The notes beneath the pieces are model-generated. The model was given only the letters and a program-made list of their open reading frames with translations, searched no databases and was not told where the DNA came from. From NCBI RefSeq assembly GCF_011075055.1, contig NC_058149.1, forward strand, positions 10,236,449-10,300,448: a DNA stretch of 64,000 nt, written 5' to 3'. Below are positions 35,673 through 47,049 of the stretch, one piece after another. The stretch's first letter is position 1; each line of letters opens with the position of its first letter. The DNA is from Mangifera indica (lineage: Eukaryota > Streptophyta > Magnoliopsida > Sapindales > Anacardiaceae). Position numbers and translations under genes: made by a program.

Positions 35673-36240
35673 AATTAAAAAACTTTTTTTAAACCTCGAT
35701 TAATATAATAAATAACTTTTTGATTATAATTAGGTTTATTTTTCTCAATTTAAACTTAATTAGATGTTTTTTGTTTTACACTTTCATTCACAAATAAACT
35801 TAATTAGTTTTTTTTAAACACCTTTTTGTCCTCCAAAATTTATAAATTTAACATATTTTCTCTTTATTTTTATAGTTTTAGTATTATATTTTCATAAAAA
35901 AAAATGTAAAATTAAACAAAAGATTTCAACGATTATAAAATTAGTTTATTAAGAAATTAGTGTTAGAGTTTGTGCAAAGGGTTTTTCATCAAATAAAGCA
36001 TGAATTTATTTTAAAATTATAATTTTATTTTTAGAAATTTAGATGGAAGTTAAATTGATTGAAAGTAAAAATAAGTTTAAATGCGAGGAGTGAAATCTCT
36101 TTCATAAATTTATTTGCAAGTACAAAAATCTTTCTCTTATAAGTTCAACTATTTTGATTAGATTTTTATCAATTTTCATATCAGAAAACCACCGAAAGGG
36201 AGAGAAGGTGACAGTGATAAGTTGATGACATGAGGAAGAA
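35673..36240. repeat. Flank of the palindromic element, shared with 25200-25620
   Basis: The stretch to about 35960 matches 25200-25620 in order, including TTTTACACTTTCATTCACAAA and AAACAAAAGATTTCAA. From 35960 to 36240 I recognise nothing. Confidence 0.45.
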
Positions 36241-36562
36241 AATCATCGAAAAAAGAGAATAAATTTTTTGGGATATAAGTATGATGTTTTAAATTTTGAG
36301 AAGCATAGTTGTTAATCCTAATATATGGAAATCCTAAATAATGGGGTTAAAAAGTAATTTTTTAAAACTAAGTAAAAGGAGAAATTGTTATTTTTCAAAA
36401 CTAAAATTGAAAAATGAGAAAAAAAAATTTCTTTCAATAAAATTTTTAAATGATGATTTTACTCTTAATAGTAATAGTAAAATTTAACAAACAAATAAAT
36501 ATTTAGATTTTTAAAGTTTAACTAATAAGAGTTTAGGGATGCACTAACCCTTTTGGCCATAT
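36241..36562. mobile_element. Solo right end of an AGGCC foldback MITE
   Basis: Ends with CCCTTTTGGCCATATT and carries the family AT-rich right-arm layout, but the CACCCAAGGTT block is eroded and no left terminus is visible. Repeat block B starts a few bases after it. Confidence 0.4.
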
Positions 36563-36573
36563 TAAAAAAAAAA

Positions 36574-37095
36574 AGGTTAACACTTACATAAGATTATACA
36601 AAATGTGAATCCAAACGGAAAAAGAAAATCCACAACATCAATGGCTATATAAAGTAAGAAAATCTGAGCCAATGTATAAAATCTAAGAGTACCAAATACG
36701 CGGATTTTTATACTCTAAAAGGTGTAAAGTATTTATTATGTATTAAATACGTAGATACTCAATATTTTAAGGTAATGTAATTTGAAATGAAGCCTTTTAA
36801 GGTGTAAAAAGATTGATTTCAATGGCTATATAAAGTGCAATATGAAAGGAGATTGATCATTTATGAGGACGATGGAAGAAGATGACTCTTATTTGAGCAG
36901 AGATGATGTCTAGTCGGATAGTAACTCTCCAGAATGAACTAAGAGAATTATTTCGATTGTTCATTCTGGTAAGTTGCTAGTCTGATTAGATTTCAAACTC
37001 CTATGTGACCGAAACTCACCATGCTTGGTGTTTAATTATGGAGTCTGAGCCAATGTCAATTGCATTGGTGGTGAGTTTCTAGAATAAGTGTCAAT
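36574..37095. repeat. Repeat block B, single hairpin unit
   Basis: A diverged copy of 31079-31350 plus one 250-bp unit. The hairpin at 36910-36989 keeps its stem although both arms have changed. A second inverted pair, GAAACTCACCA (about 37012) and TGGTGAGTTTC (about 37069), is perfect over 11 bases. Confidence 0.75.
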
Positions 37096-38407
37096 AATTC
37101 ATTATATATTGGAAAAAAGAAGAAATATAACACTACAAGAAAAATAAAAATTACACACTTTAAACAATTATCGTTAATATAATTCTAATAAGAAATACTC
37201 CAAAACATCATACTTTTGCTTTTTCTAAATTCCACTATGAAATGAGAGCAATCAATAGTATTTTGGTATACGCTCAAGTCTATTATTTAAAAGCTCATTT
37301 ATATTTTTGTATATCTTAAAATAATAGTTTTTGTCTGTTCCCCTTTTTCCGTTGACCTTCTCTCTTTGTCTTTGGTCACCTTTTTAGTTGAGACTGAGTT
37401 TTTGTCAACGTAGTATTTGTCTTCAGTTGTTCTTCTCTTGCCTTATATAATCGAATCACCTTCACCCCCAATTTGTATAACAAAGATGGAAGATCAATTG
37501 TGAAAATAGTGGGTTGGATTCAACTCTTTCATCATGATTCGACCATCAGAGAAGATGATTTGATTGAATCGTTGAAGATGGAAGAGGATAGTTTGGCCAT
37601 TGGCCTAATCATTGAAGATGGAACAAATGTTTCATTTCACCCTTTTTTTAAATGGTTAGGCCAATAATTTGTCTTTCATCACAATTCAACTGACAGAGAA
37701 TCTTAAGAGAAGGAGAGCGTCGACAAGAAGACTAGTCGATGACCAAATTCTCTAAAATTGAAAGAGATGAAACCCTAGAACTTGAGGGTGAAATGCAAAT
37801 TTTAAAAAGTCTAAGGGGGCTAAAAAGTATAAAATCTTAGATTAAAAGAGAAAAGTTAATTTTCAAAACTAAAATATATGAGAGTAATAGAAAAATTGTC
37901 AGTTTAAAACCTAAAGTGAAAAAATGAGATAAAATTTTAATTTTTAATATTACTGATTAAATGATATTTTTCTATTGTAACTAATAATAAATTTAAAAAA
38001 AAGTTAAATAACGGACAAATATTTAGAATTTCGAAAATTCCCAATAGGAATTTGAGAATGGGGTTGGGAATAAGTTTTTTTTTTTTTTCAAAATAAAATA
38101 TAAAAGATAAATAAGGGATATTAGATTTTCTTTACATTTCCAACAAATGAAAGAAGTCATTTTCTTCGATGAAGGAAAGGCTTCAGTGTCTTCATTTATT
38201 CTGTGCTTTCTATATTATTTTAATAATTGTATTTATTAATCTTAAAATAAAAGTTGTTTTTGTCTCTCCCTCCCCCGTATCAGCGATGGCGAAAATATGG
38301 CCAACCCATGTGCAAAGGCGCCAGCTTTTAGAAGTATTTAGTACAGAAAGCACTGCCGTTTTGTCTACTTGATAAAAAAAATTTTCACTGCTCAATCTGT
38401 TATATAA
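37096..38407. other. Region upstream of the OXS3-like gene
   Basis: 37320-38090 may be a badly eroded foldback MITE (CCCTAGAACTTGAGGGTGA and GGGTTGGGAATAAG are reminiscent), but no terminus can be proved. 38100-38400 should be the OXS3 promoter; TATATAAA is at 38401-38408. Confidence 0.35.
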
Positions 38408-38440
38408 ATGGTTTTGGACGATGCCGATTACTTTGGGTAG
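38408..38440 (+). promoter_or_regulatory. Ten-codon upstream ORF overlapping the OXS3 start, or TATA box
   Basis: ATG at 38408 opens a 10-codon frame that ends at TAG 38438-38440, in a different frame from the main ATG at 38421. If transcribed, it would overlap and repress the main start. Alternatively TATATAAAT here is the TATA box, transcription starts downstream, and translation begins at Met19 (38475). Confidence 0.35.
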
Positions 38441-39828
38441 AAACAATACTTATCCTATCGAACGCTCCAAGTTCATGCAGTGCGTGTCAATCCACAAGTC
38501 GCCGGAGGCCACAGCTATTGTAGGTGATAGGCGGTTTCCGGTGGTGGAGAGAGAGAGAAAGGAAGACGAGGAGTCTAGCAGCTCGTCATCATCAATCGGG
38601 AAGAATAGTGATGTTAGTGGGGGTTCATCGGACAGTGAAGATTCAAATGAAATTCAGAGCTTGTTTAAGGGAACCTTGGATAATCTGGATTCTTTAGAGG
38701 AAGTTCTGCCCATCAAGTAAGTGTTTTTGTTGGTTTTTACTTTCTATTTTTGTTTATCTTCATCTTTTATTTGCTCGTTGATTTTGCGTTTATGATTGGG
38801 ACTTGACACTTATTTTAAACTTTAACATGTACCAGAAAAAGTATTATCTTATATCAGTAAGCTCATTATCATAACTAATGACTTTATTTATGGGCTGCTC
38901 TGTCTTCATTTCTGGGTTGCGATGCTGGAGTTGGAAGTAAATGGGATTCTTGTTTCTCGACGAGGATTAGGGATGGGGATGATTGCTAGATAGGTGAGTT
39001 ACAAGAAAAATGTTGTAATTCAGAGTAAAAGAGGAAGGATATTGTATTCCCGATATAGTTCTGTGTTTGATAGGTAGCTAGAATGTGTCATTCAGAGTTG
39101 TTTAATCATCATTTATAGCTTTGTGTGATGGAAGAACAAACTGCCCACTGGGGCGAAAATAAAATAAAAGCCTTTGTCCACCAAGATAGCAACTTTCATT
39201 AGTAAAACATTAAGCCTTCATGATTTATAAATGTTCTAAAATGCATGATTGGAAAGAGACACGATGTTCTGTTGTTCTGTTTTACCTTCTTTGTTGTTTA
39301 TCTAGGTTATTAAATGTCTTACATTTTTTTGTTCCTATCAAATCCAGGAGACGCATATCCAACTTCTATACTGGCAAATCAAAGTCTTTCACAAGCCTAT
39401 CAGACGCCTCCTCTGCTTCTTCAATTAGAGACCTTGCAAAGCCAGAGAATCCCTACAGTAGGAAACACAAGAAGTTATTAGCTCATAGCAATTTCTTGGA
39501 TAAGAATCACAATCTCCATTTCAGAAGTGGGTTATCAAAGAAATCAGCAAACTTTCGTTGAAGTGCTTTGGTTCTTGAGGTGTCAATTAACAGCTCCAAG
39601 GGCATTACACATGAATGCTATGACTCAGTTTCATTATCATATTCTTGTTATCTGCCTCCTCTACATCCTCAAGTTAAAAGGTTACTGGGCAACAAATCAT
39701 CATCCTCACCTCCTTGGCTAAACTCTCCTGGGCGATCTTTCTCTCTGTCTGATCTTCAAAGTGTTGCCGGTTCAAGTCCTAACATAATTGACTTGGAAGT
39801 TCATGGTGGAGACATGGACGGCAAATAA
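38421..39828 (+). pseudogene. OXS3-like stress/chromatin protein with an in-frame stop codon
   Basis: Two exons, 38421-38716 and 39348 onward. The first encodes a Ser run (SSSSSSSIGKNSD, residues 52-64) and the family block YKGPLD-like FKGTLDNLDSLEEVLPI. The second encodes SNFYTGKSKSFTSLSDASS and LAKPENPYSRK. These are the hallmark of plant OXIDATIVE STRESS 3 proteins, nuclear factors linked to metal and oxidative stress tolerance. TGA at 39559-39561 stops the frame at codon 170. The same frame then runs on for 88 codons through the conserved C-terminal LPPLHPQVKR and RSFSLSDLQSVAGSSPNI to TAA-type stop at 39826-39828. As it stands, a 169-aa protein retaining the core domain could be made. 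It is a single nonsense change, a readthrough stop or a sequencing error. Confidence 0.8.
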
Positions 39829-40231
39829 TGCTTTTCAACCTCATTGTTGGAAGATGGTTTGTGGTGTTAAAGACAGCTTCCTGCTTTGATAGCGTTATGT
39901 TGCCCATTGTACTTGTTGCTTCTAGGTGTTCTATGAATGGGCATTTGGCCAACATAATATAGTTGTATTCTATAATTTTGATTTGGCTTTGGCTTTTAGA
40001 TTCACTGTATTATACCAGAATTCTAAATATATATTTTCTTCTTCCTAGCTTTGGCTGGCCTTTTTGTCATAGCCTCTATACTATAAACTTTTACCATAAT
40101 TAATAGAAGTAACCAGTTGCATTATATCATTGTCTTCCTTCTGTCTCATTCTATCCTCTACTCACTGAAATTTTTATTGTTACTGGTATTTTCATTTATG
40201 GCAGTTTAACTATAATTGCCCAAATTTGCAG
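39829..40231. other. 3' flank of the OXS3-like gene
   Basis: Probably the 3' untranslated region and the beginning of the next intergenic stretch. No coding sequence is seen. Confidence 0.4.
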
Positions 40232-40703
40232 AGCCTCTTTCCTATGCGATCTCTTCCTTGCACCTTTCCTGTTGTCCTTGCTGTGTTGAGGTTGATGGGT
40301 AATTCTATTGAAAACAGCAATGGAATCCTATGCACTCATTATTTCTGTGCATGTTTGATTACAGATGCTGAAGCATTATGGCTTGAAGCTGCTGACTTCT
40401 CTAGTCTAAGATGCTTTCACAACACTCTAATTTACTTTTCACCAATTATTTGATTAACTGCTCTCAGCATGGAGGATTTGTGGCTTTGGCCATAGCTAAT
40501 GAAGTTCCTGAGAGTCTAGCCATATGGAACATGAGTTTGGGGTATGCAAGTAAGTTCCTCATAATTTGTAGTCATATTTTATCTTGAGAAACATTTTGAA
40601 TGATTAGTAGACAAAATTCTAGATTATCTGGAAACGAACAGGTGATGATTGCACTATATGATTGATTTCATTAAATAGTCAACTAATAATTTTTCTTGCA
40701 GCA

Positions 40704-42035
40704 ACTGATCTCAAAATTAAATAAAGTGCAAAAATTTATACTGCTTGTGGTTATAGGGACACTTATGGATTATGCCATTTAATTATATTCAAACAGAAAT
40801 TTGTCGTATTCAAGTATCATCTATTAGTTTAAAGTTTTGATATAGTAATAATAAGTGAGTTAACTACTAGCAGATATGTAAGTCTGAGATATGCAGTTAC
40901 TTTGATTTGCCCTTAAGATCAAACCAATAAAATGGATAAATAAACTGTTCGATACTTAAGTTTCTTCAAATGTTTCACAGCTCCTGGATAGAAGAGTACA
41001 AACTAAAACTTTACTCACTACTATATGATCTTCACAGTGACTGATCTCAAGAATAAATAAAGTGCTAATATTTAAATTGCTTGCGGTTGTAGGGACAGGT
41101 ATGGATTATGCCATTTAATTATATTCAAACAGAAATTTGTCGTATTCGAGTATCATTGATTAGTTTTAAGTTTTGATATGGTAATAAATCAGTGGGTTAA
41201 GTAGTAGCGGATACGTAAGTCTGAGATATGCAGTTAATGTGGTTTGCCCTTAAGATCAAACCGATAAAATGGATAAATAAACTGTTCAATACTTAACTTC
41301 CTTCAAATGTTTCACAGCTCCTGGATAGAAGAATACAAACTAAAACTTTATTCGCTACTATATGAGCTTCACAGTGACCGATCTCAAGAATAAATAAAGT
41401 GCCGATATTTATACTGCTTGTGGTTATAGGGACAGGTATGAATTATGCCATTTAATTATATTCAAACAGAAATTTGTCGTACTTGAGTATCATTGATTAG
41501 TTTTCAGTTTTGATATAGTAATAAATCAGTGAGTTAATTAGTAGCAGATACATAAGTCTGAGATATGCAGTTAATTTGATTTGCCTTTTGGATCGAACCA
41601 ATAAAATGGATAAATAAATTGTTTGATACTTAACTTCCTTCAAATGTTTCACAGCTCCTGGATAGAAGAATACAAGCTTAAACTTTACTCACTACTATAT
41701 GATCTTTACAGTGACTGATCTCAAGAATAAATGAAGTGCCAATATTTAAATTGCTTGTGGTTATAGCAACAGGTATGGATTATGCATTTAATTATATTCA
41801 AACAGAAATTTGTCGTATTCGAGTATCATCAATTAGTTTTAAGTTTTGATATAGTAATAAATCAGTGAGTTAACTAGTAGCAGATACGTAAGTCTGAGAT
41901 ATGCAGTTAATGTGATTTGCCCTTAAGATCAAACCAATAAAATGGATAAATAAACTGTTCGGTAACTTCAAATGTTTCATAGCTCGTGGATAGAAGAATA
42001 CAAACTAAAACTTTACTCACTACTATATGATCTTT
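40704..42035. repeat. Four-copy 337-bp tandem array
   Basis: Units start at 40704, 41040, 41377 and 41714 with ACTGATCTCAA or its variant. All contain ATTATATTCAAACAGAAATT and GATATGCAGTTA. The last unit has lost about 15 bases (near 41965). The array fills the large intron of the decayed gene at 40232-42602. Confidence 0.9.
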
Positions 42036-42447
42036 ATTTCTATTTATGTGATTATTTCTGCCTATAAACTAGTAATATTCATTAAGTACTTCTGGTTTAT
42101 TTTAATGTATAGACAAGCAGGAGTACATACTGAAACATGGAAAACACATACTTCCAGAATTGTCATAATTAGTTAAAAATTTAAATTATCAGCTGATTGA
42201 CCGGTAGTTTTTAGGTATTTAAACTATTTGTTGAGTAGCTATTAATATGCTCTGCCATGTTGGGCATTTGCAAACTTTCCTTGCCATATGTGATACCTTG
42301 AAAAGGGATAATTTTGAATGACCCTAATTTTTCATTGAAGAACATTAATTATACATTGCCATATACAATTTTTTTCTTAAAATGGTGTTAAAGCCAACAA
42401 AGTTCTGATTGTATGAATTTAAGCATTGATAAAGACAATATTATGAG
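42036..42447. other. Remainder of the decayed gene's intron
   Basis: Unique AT-rich sequence after the tandem array and before segment 3; no feature seen. Confidence 0.35.
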
Positions 42448-42858
42448 GCTGGCTCATTCGTGGCTTGCACGTTTCTCAGACTGCCTATAAATTGGCTCAG
42501 ATGGTTTTACCATGGAAGCCCTATGATTTTGGTTATACTAGTTGGCCACAGATAGAGGATTTCATATCAAAAACAGCCCTACCGGAGAGCAATCACCTGC
42601 AGGTTTCTTTTTGCTCCCAAAAGCAGTGCATTATATTTTACAACTTATATTACATTGACAGTTTTATCTGCTTAGTTGAACTAGCTTTGCTGTTGAAATT
42701 TCATTGCCTTCTCTGGCGATTGGCCAGGCCATACAACTGTAATCCTTCACTTTTCTTTCGTCAAATCTGAAGTTTTGTATGATGATTTTGACTATTATGA
42801 TATCTTAGCAGGTCGCAATCAATTCTGGTGGTCTTCCTACACCAACACTGTACAACAT

Positions 42859-43740
42859 ATGATGGCGTCTTCAGTCCCTTTTGTATCACAAGAAGAATTC
42901 AAGATATTTCATGAAATTGACAGGGAGTTATACACGATCCTTGCCATTAATTTATGGCGGGATCCTGTGGAATCTATGCAGGTTATAGCTTTATTTCTCT
43001 GGTTGGAGCGAGCAGGCTTTACCAATGTTGTAAAGAAGATATTATCCTTGCCGTACACATTGATAAATGAGCTAGCAGATGAGGCAGTCACATGCCTGAA
43101 CATCATTAACAACAATCAATTTCCTTGCTTGTCTGAGAATAATGATCTTCCTGTGATGCAGTGCTTGATGGCCAAAGAAATCTCTCTGAGTTTTTTTTAC
43201 AACAATCGGGAATATGCAACTCAAGGGGTCACAAAAATTGCAAGCGAAGTGTGCATTAGAGCCTTGGCTGACATCATGCAACGAGCCATTGAGAGAAATG
43301 CTGCTCAAAGCGTAACAGAGAGCCAGAAGATGATAGGGAATTCTATCCAGAAATCCTTGGTTCAACCTGCATATCAGGTGACATATTGTCCGAATGAAAT
43401 GACTCAGCCTTGGATCCAACCAAATGAGGTTCCACCAGATGATAGGACTATGTTCGTTACTTTCTCCAAAGGGTATCCAGTGAATGAAAGAGAGGTAAGA
43501 GAATTCTTCACAAGATGTTATGGGGATTGTATAGAGTCCTTGCACATGCAGGAAGTTCAATCAAGTGAGCAATCCCTGTTTGCTCGTATTGTTTTTCGCT
43601 CGTCATCTAGCATTGATATGATTCTGAATGGTATGGGCAAGGTAAAGTTCACCATTAATGGGAAGCATGTCTGGGTTCGGAAATTTATTCCAAAACGCCC
43701 AAAATCCTTGCCGTCACCATCACAGCTTCCAAGTCTGTAA
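42859..43740 (+). CDS. Plant-specific RRM-like RNA-binding protein
   Basis: A single-exon reading of 293 aa. Residues 10-85 form a plant-specific helical domain (EFKIFHEIDRELYTIL, DPVESMQVIALFLWLER). Residues 197-280 form an RRM-like fold: RTMFVTFSKGYP at the RNP2 position, QSLFARIVF at RNP1, then KHVWVRKFIPK. Paralogues in other plants are annotated as RNA-binding RRM proteins of unknown role. The frame is open to 42775, but the ATG pair at 42859 is the likely start because homologous proteins begin just before the EEFKIFH block and a good acceptor (TTAGCAG) lies at 42812. That would put a 5' leader intron upstream. The RNP1 aromatic positions are only partly kept, so RNA binding is inferred. 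Confidence 0.8.
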   Translation: MMASSVPFVSQEEFKIFHEIDRELYTILAINLWRDPVESMQVIALFLWLERAGFTNVVKKILSLPYTLINELADEAVTCLNIINNNQFPCLSENNDLPVMQCLMAKEISLSFFYNNREYATQGVTKIASEVCIRALADIMQRAIERNAAQSVTESQKMIGNSIQKSLVQPAYQVTYCPNEMTQPWIQPNEVPPDDRTMFVTFSKGYPVNEREVREFFTRCYGDCIESLHMQEVQSSEQSLFARIVFRSSSSIDMILNGMGKVKFTINGKHVWVRKFIPKRPKSLPSPSQLPSL

Positions 43741-45257
43741 TGTTCATTGCAGTTTCGGAAGATATTGTTAGTTATGTCAGTGTCATTTTCCATGAATAAG
43801 TAGATTACATAATCTGTGTTATTTGAATATTAGAGTGGCAATATGCCATGCTAGGCAAAGTAGTTTGGCTGGTTTATGAGTTAAATGATACGTTCAGTTT
43901 GAAGTTTGGCCAAATTCAGATGCTAGTTTTCAGTTCAATTTGTAGTCCTTGGATTTTCTCCTTCAAAATGACCATAAATGAGGGAGATTAGGATTCTGAA
44001 ACTAAATCCAAGCAAAGCAACATCAATTTGAATATCTTCAGCCTCTTTTTTGTAATTAAGGAAGGTAGGTTTTCACATGAAATTTGCAATCAAATGTGGT
44101 AACCTCTTTAACCTAGAAATGAAATTTGGCAACAGGGTAAATTTTACTCTTGATTTTTTTCTTTCTGGAAATAAAATAAATGACTTGCTATGCTTCTAGC
44201 CAAACAACCAAATCTAAATTAAATTGCAATAAATATTACTTTAAAAATAACTCTCTAGAAATTGTACATTATTAATAAGTTTAATTCTTTTATTATTCAA
44301 TAATAAAAATAAAAATATTAATTAATAAATTTCAAAATATCACCAGGACTTGGGTTCCAGTGCAGTCTCCACCATGTCGTCTTCTAAATCTAAAATCTTG
44401 GAAACTCAGACCCAGACCCAGCAAAGACCTTTATAGGTAATTAAAGATGACTGCAGCATTTTGCTCAGAAACGCACGCGGTTCTAATGTTAAATTTGTTA
44501 AATGAAACATAAATTGATTTTATTTATTCATTTTTAGTTTACAAGGTTTATTGATTTTCGCAGTTTTGAATGGAGAAGAACCCACCTCGTGGGATGAGCC
44601 ATACAGAATAAATTTGATACCTTTGAGTTGTTTCTCAAGTCCAGAAAAGAAGTCGAGGGGTTACGAGTTGGTGTCAAGTTAGAGGTTCTCTCCTCTAGCT
44701 TTTACAATTTTTTAGAACGATTTTTGTTGTTTGAACTCTTAAAACAAACTTCTGGAGTATATTGGTTGTGGTTACTACTGGTGGAGAAAGTTGTTCTAAT
44801 TTTGATTTTAGTTGTTTGGTTTTGTTTGATGGGAATTGAGAATAATAACAGAGTATGGCATCTCGATGTATGGACTTGTGTTGCTTGAGTTTCTTCAGTT
44901 ATGTAGGACTGTTGGCTTTCATATAAGGATCCAACTTTTCTTGTTTAACCATAATATTTTCTCTATATGTTTGTTCCTGTGCAATACCAATTTATATTTC
45001 GCCATCTCTTTGTCACTTGATTCAAAAATATAACCGGAGCTTAGTAATGTGAGCATAGGCATGATACATGGGAATACCACTGTTTGTGTTGTGTATTGAT
45101 TTTTACTGGACATACCTTGGATGTTATTTGTGCGGGATATATGTTGGCCTGTACATTTACCAGACAAATGAATAAAGAGGAGAGCGTATACTTGGCTCAA
45201 AGTGAAGTTTTTGGTGTACTTTAAGTGATAAATACTTTAATGTAGTTAAGTGATCAA
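43741..45257. other. 3' flank of the RRM gene and intergenic DNA
   Basis: The 3' untranslated region is followed by intergenic DNA. At 44374 an ATG in good context (CACCATGT) opens a 20-codon frame ending TAG right at a GTAATT donor-like site. At about 44566-44660 a coding-like stretch reads EEPTSWDEPYRINLIPLSC. They might be exons of a broken or very small gene, which I cannot identify. Confidence 0.3.
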
Positions 45258-45265
45258 GTATTGAT

Positions 45266-45794
45266 TAGAGATGGCAATGGGACGGGAAGGGGTTGAATAC
45301 TTTAATCCCTATTCTATGCTTGTAGGGGAAACTTTTTTTCATCTCCATCTCGTCTTTGATACAAAGATGATAAGAATTGTCGTCTCTAATATGAGGATGA
45401 CAAAGAATCTTCATCCCCTTCCTGTAAGAAAAATTTCTCTTCTTTTACTCTTTTTATCCTTGTGGGAAACATTCCCCACATTCTCTCTCTATCTCTAGTA
45501 GAAAATTAATGTAATATTTATTAGATATTATAATATATTTGTAATAATTCAAAACTATTAAGAATAATTCAATGTGTAAGGGTTTAGGGAATATGGAAGG
45601 GAGGAGACAAGTTAGAGATATATTTATTTTCATTCCTACCTCATCTCTGACTACGAAAATTTTAGTTGTTCTCATGCATGTTCTCATTCCCTTCTTTATC
45701 AGGGAATCCTCTCCTCAATAGGAGAGGGGCAGGTTAAAAACCCAATTTTATGAGCCGAAAACCCGATTTTATGGACCAAAAATTGTCATATCTA
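45266..45794. mobile_element. hAT-type MITE (GATGGCAATGGG family) with 8-bp duplication
   Basis: Starts TAGAGATGGCAATGGGACGG and ends AATTGTCATATCTA, termini complementary at 11 of 13 bases. Flanked by GTATTGAT at 45258-45265 and 45795-45802. The interior has GGGAAACATTCCCCACATTC-type tracts common to this plant family. No coding capacity. Confidence 0.85.
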
Positions 45795-45802
45795 GTATTG
45801 AT

Positions 45803-46502
45803 TTCAAATTAGAATGTTTGATGTCTTGAATATCTACTTCATAAAAATGGGAATTATGTGGCTTACACGCTGAACATTGTGCACTATCTCCTTAGTCACT
45901 TGCAACCATTTCGAATACTTAAATTCATGAAGTGGTATCTATATTTTAGATGTTGCATTAACTTAGCAATTGTGAAAGATTTTGTTCATAATTTTGAGCA
46001 GTTCTATAATGCTTCCATAAATTATTACCAAGTAAAGAACATATTGAAACCTTTGGCCTCTAATCGAAGGTGGTAGTTTATATGATAACTTTTTTTTTTC
46101 GGTAAGTAGTTTATATAGTAACCTATCCATCAAGATGTACGAATTCTTTTAAGAAAGATCTCTGTCACCAAATATCTGAATCTCTAGGTTGACATTTTAT
46201 CTCGATTTTTGTCCTAAAGCATTCCTGTCCTAGGACAAAATAGGATTTTACATACGATTGCATGTTCTGCATGATTTCTGCAAATTTTAACTAATGGTAT
46301 AGGTAACTTTATTGCTTGTTCAACTAAGGTCTATGCAAGATTTTGGAGCAATGTTCAAATTCTTGTAAAATTACAGGTTGTTATAGGCCATAATTTTCAA
46401 TTGCATGCAGTTGGCTGGAAATGGAAACTCACTACGTGTTTGGGTGGAGATGGAATATCTTGGATCCAATATAAGACATCTCTTGGTTTTGCCGAGGTGC
46501 TG
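45803..46502. other. Intergenic, nothing recognised
   Basis: No gene or clear repeat; it ends at the LTR of the following retrotransposon. Confidence 0.35.
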
Positions 46503-46925
46503 TGATGAATACCGAAACCTGCAATTCCTAATAAATTCCGCAAGCACGACAATTTCTTACACACACAATCAATAAACAATCAACACTCATCCAAAATTTA
46601 TATTTCCTGAATGCCAATGTTTATACAACTCACACCAACAACACTTAGCAAAACCTAATTAGCAAATGAACTCCGATAATTCGAGGCAATGGTCCTTCCC
46701 TATCAACTATTGTTACCCAAACCTTGTTTTTTAGTTCTTATCCTCCCTCTTTTTCTCTAATCAGCCTATATTCCACCCCATAACAAACTTCAACATTTTT
46801 ATAATCGCATAGGCCCACGTGATTTATTTGTATCATTAGAAACTCCTCAAATCTCACCCTTGACCACATTCCATTCCTATCCCATTCAGTCAGAATAAGA
46901 ACCATATCTTCTTTTCTATACCTCA
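46503..46925 (-). repeat. 3' LTR of the gypsy element
   Basis: 423 bp. Shares blocks such as CAACTCACACCAACAACACTT and TCAGCCTATATTCC with the other LTR. Substantially diverged from its partner, so the insertion is not recent. Confidence 0.8.
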
Positions 46926-47049
46926 TGCTACTGAAATGACTACTACCTCCATTTTTTAACTACCAATGTGATGGCCATAAATTCTCTCCCTTACACTGAC
47001 CAAGATTTCCCCCTAGATGACAAGACTTGATTGATATAGACTATTGGTC

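Larger units (their letters stand above)
40232..42602 (+). pseudogene. Decayed multi-exon gene of unknown family
   Basis: Three segments with splice sites and coding character. Segment 1, 40232-40298, is bounded by GCAG and GGTAATT. Segment 2, 40365-40549, begins in phase (DAEALWLEAADF) but breaks near 40400; from 40411 another frame continues as NCSQHGGFVALAIANEVPES and ends at GTAAGT. Segment 3, 42448-42602, joins in phase as SWLIRGLHVSQTAYKLAQMV and ends at CAG/GTTTCT. The phase match over a 1.9-kb intron makes this a real former gene. It cannot be joined in frame to the RRM gene downstream. I do not recognise the family. Confidence 0.5.

Noticed and set aside
42775..42858. Extending the RRM protein 28 codons upstream
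   Set aside because: The frame is open but opens with TTG, carries an internal acceptor site (TTAGCAG) and lacks family similarity; the ATG pair at 42859 fits better.
43072..43560. 162-codon minus-strand ORF
   Set aside because: Antisense of the RRM-like coding sequence.
40232..43740. Joining the decayed gene to the RRM exon as one gene
   Set aside because: The segment ending at 42602 is phase 0, and every acceptor before the RRM frame gives a stop or the wrong phase.
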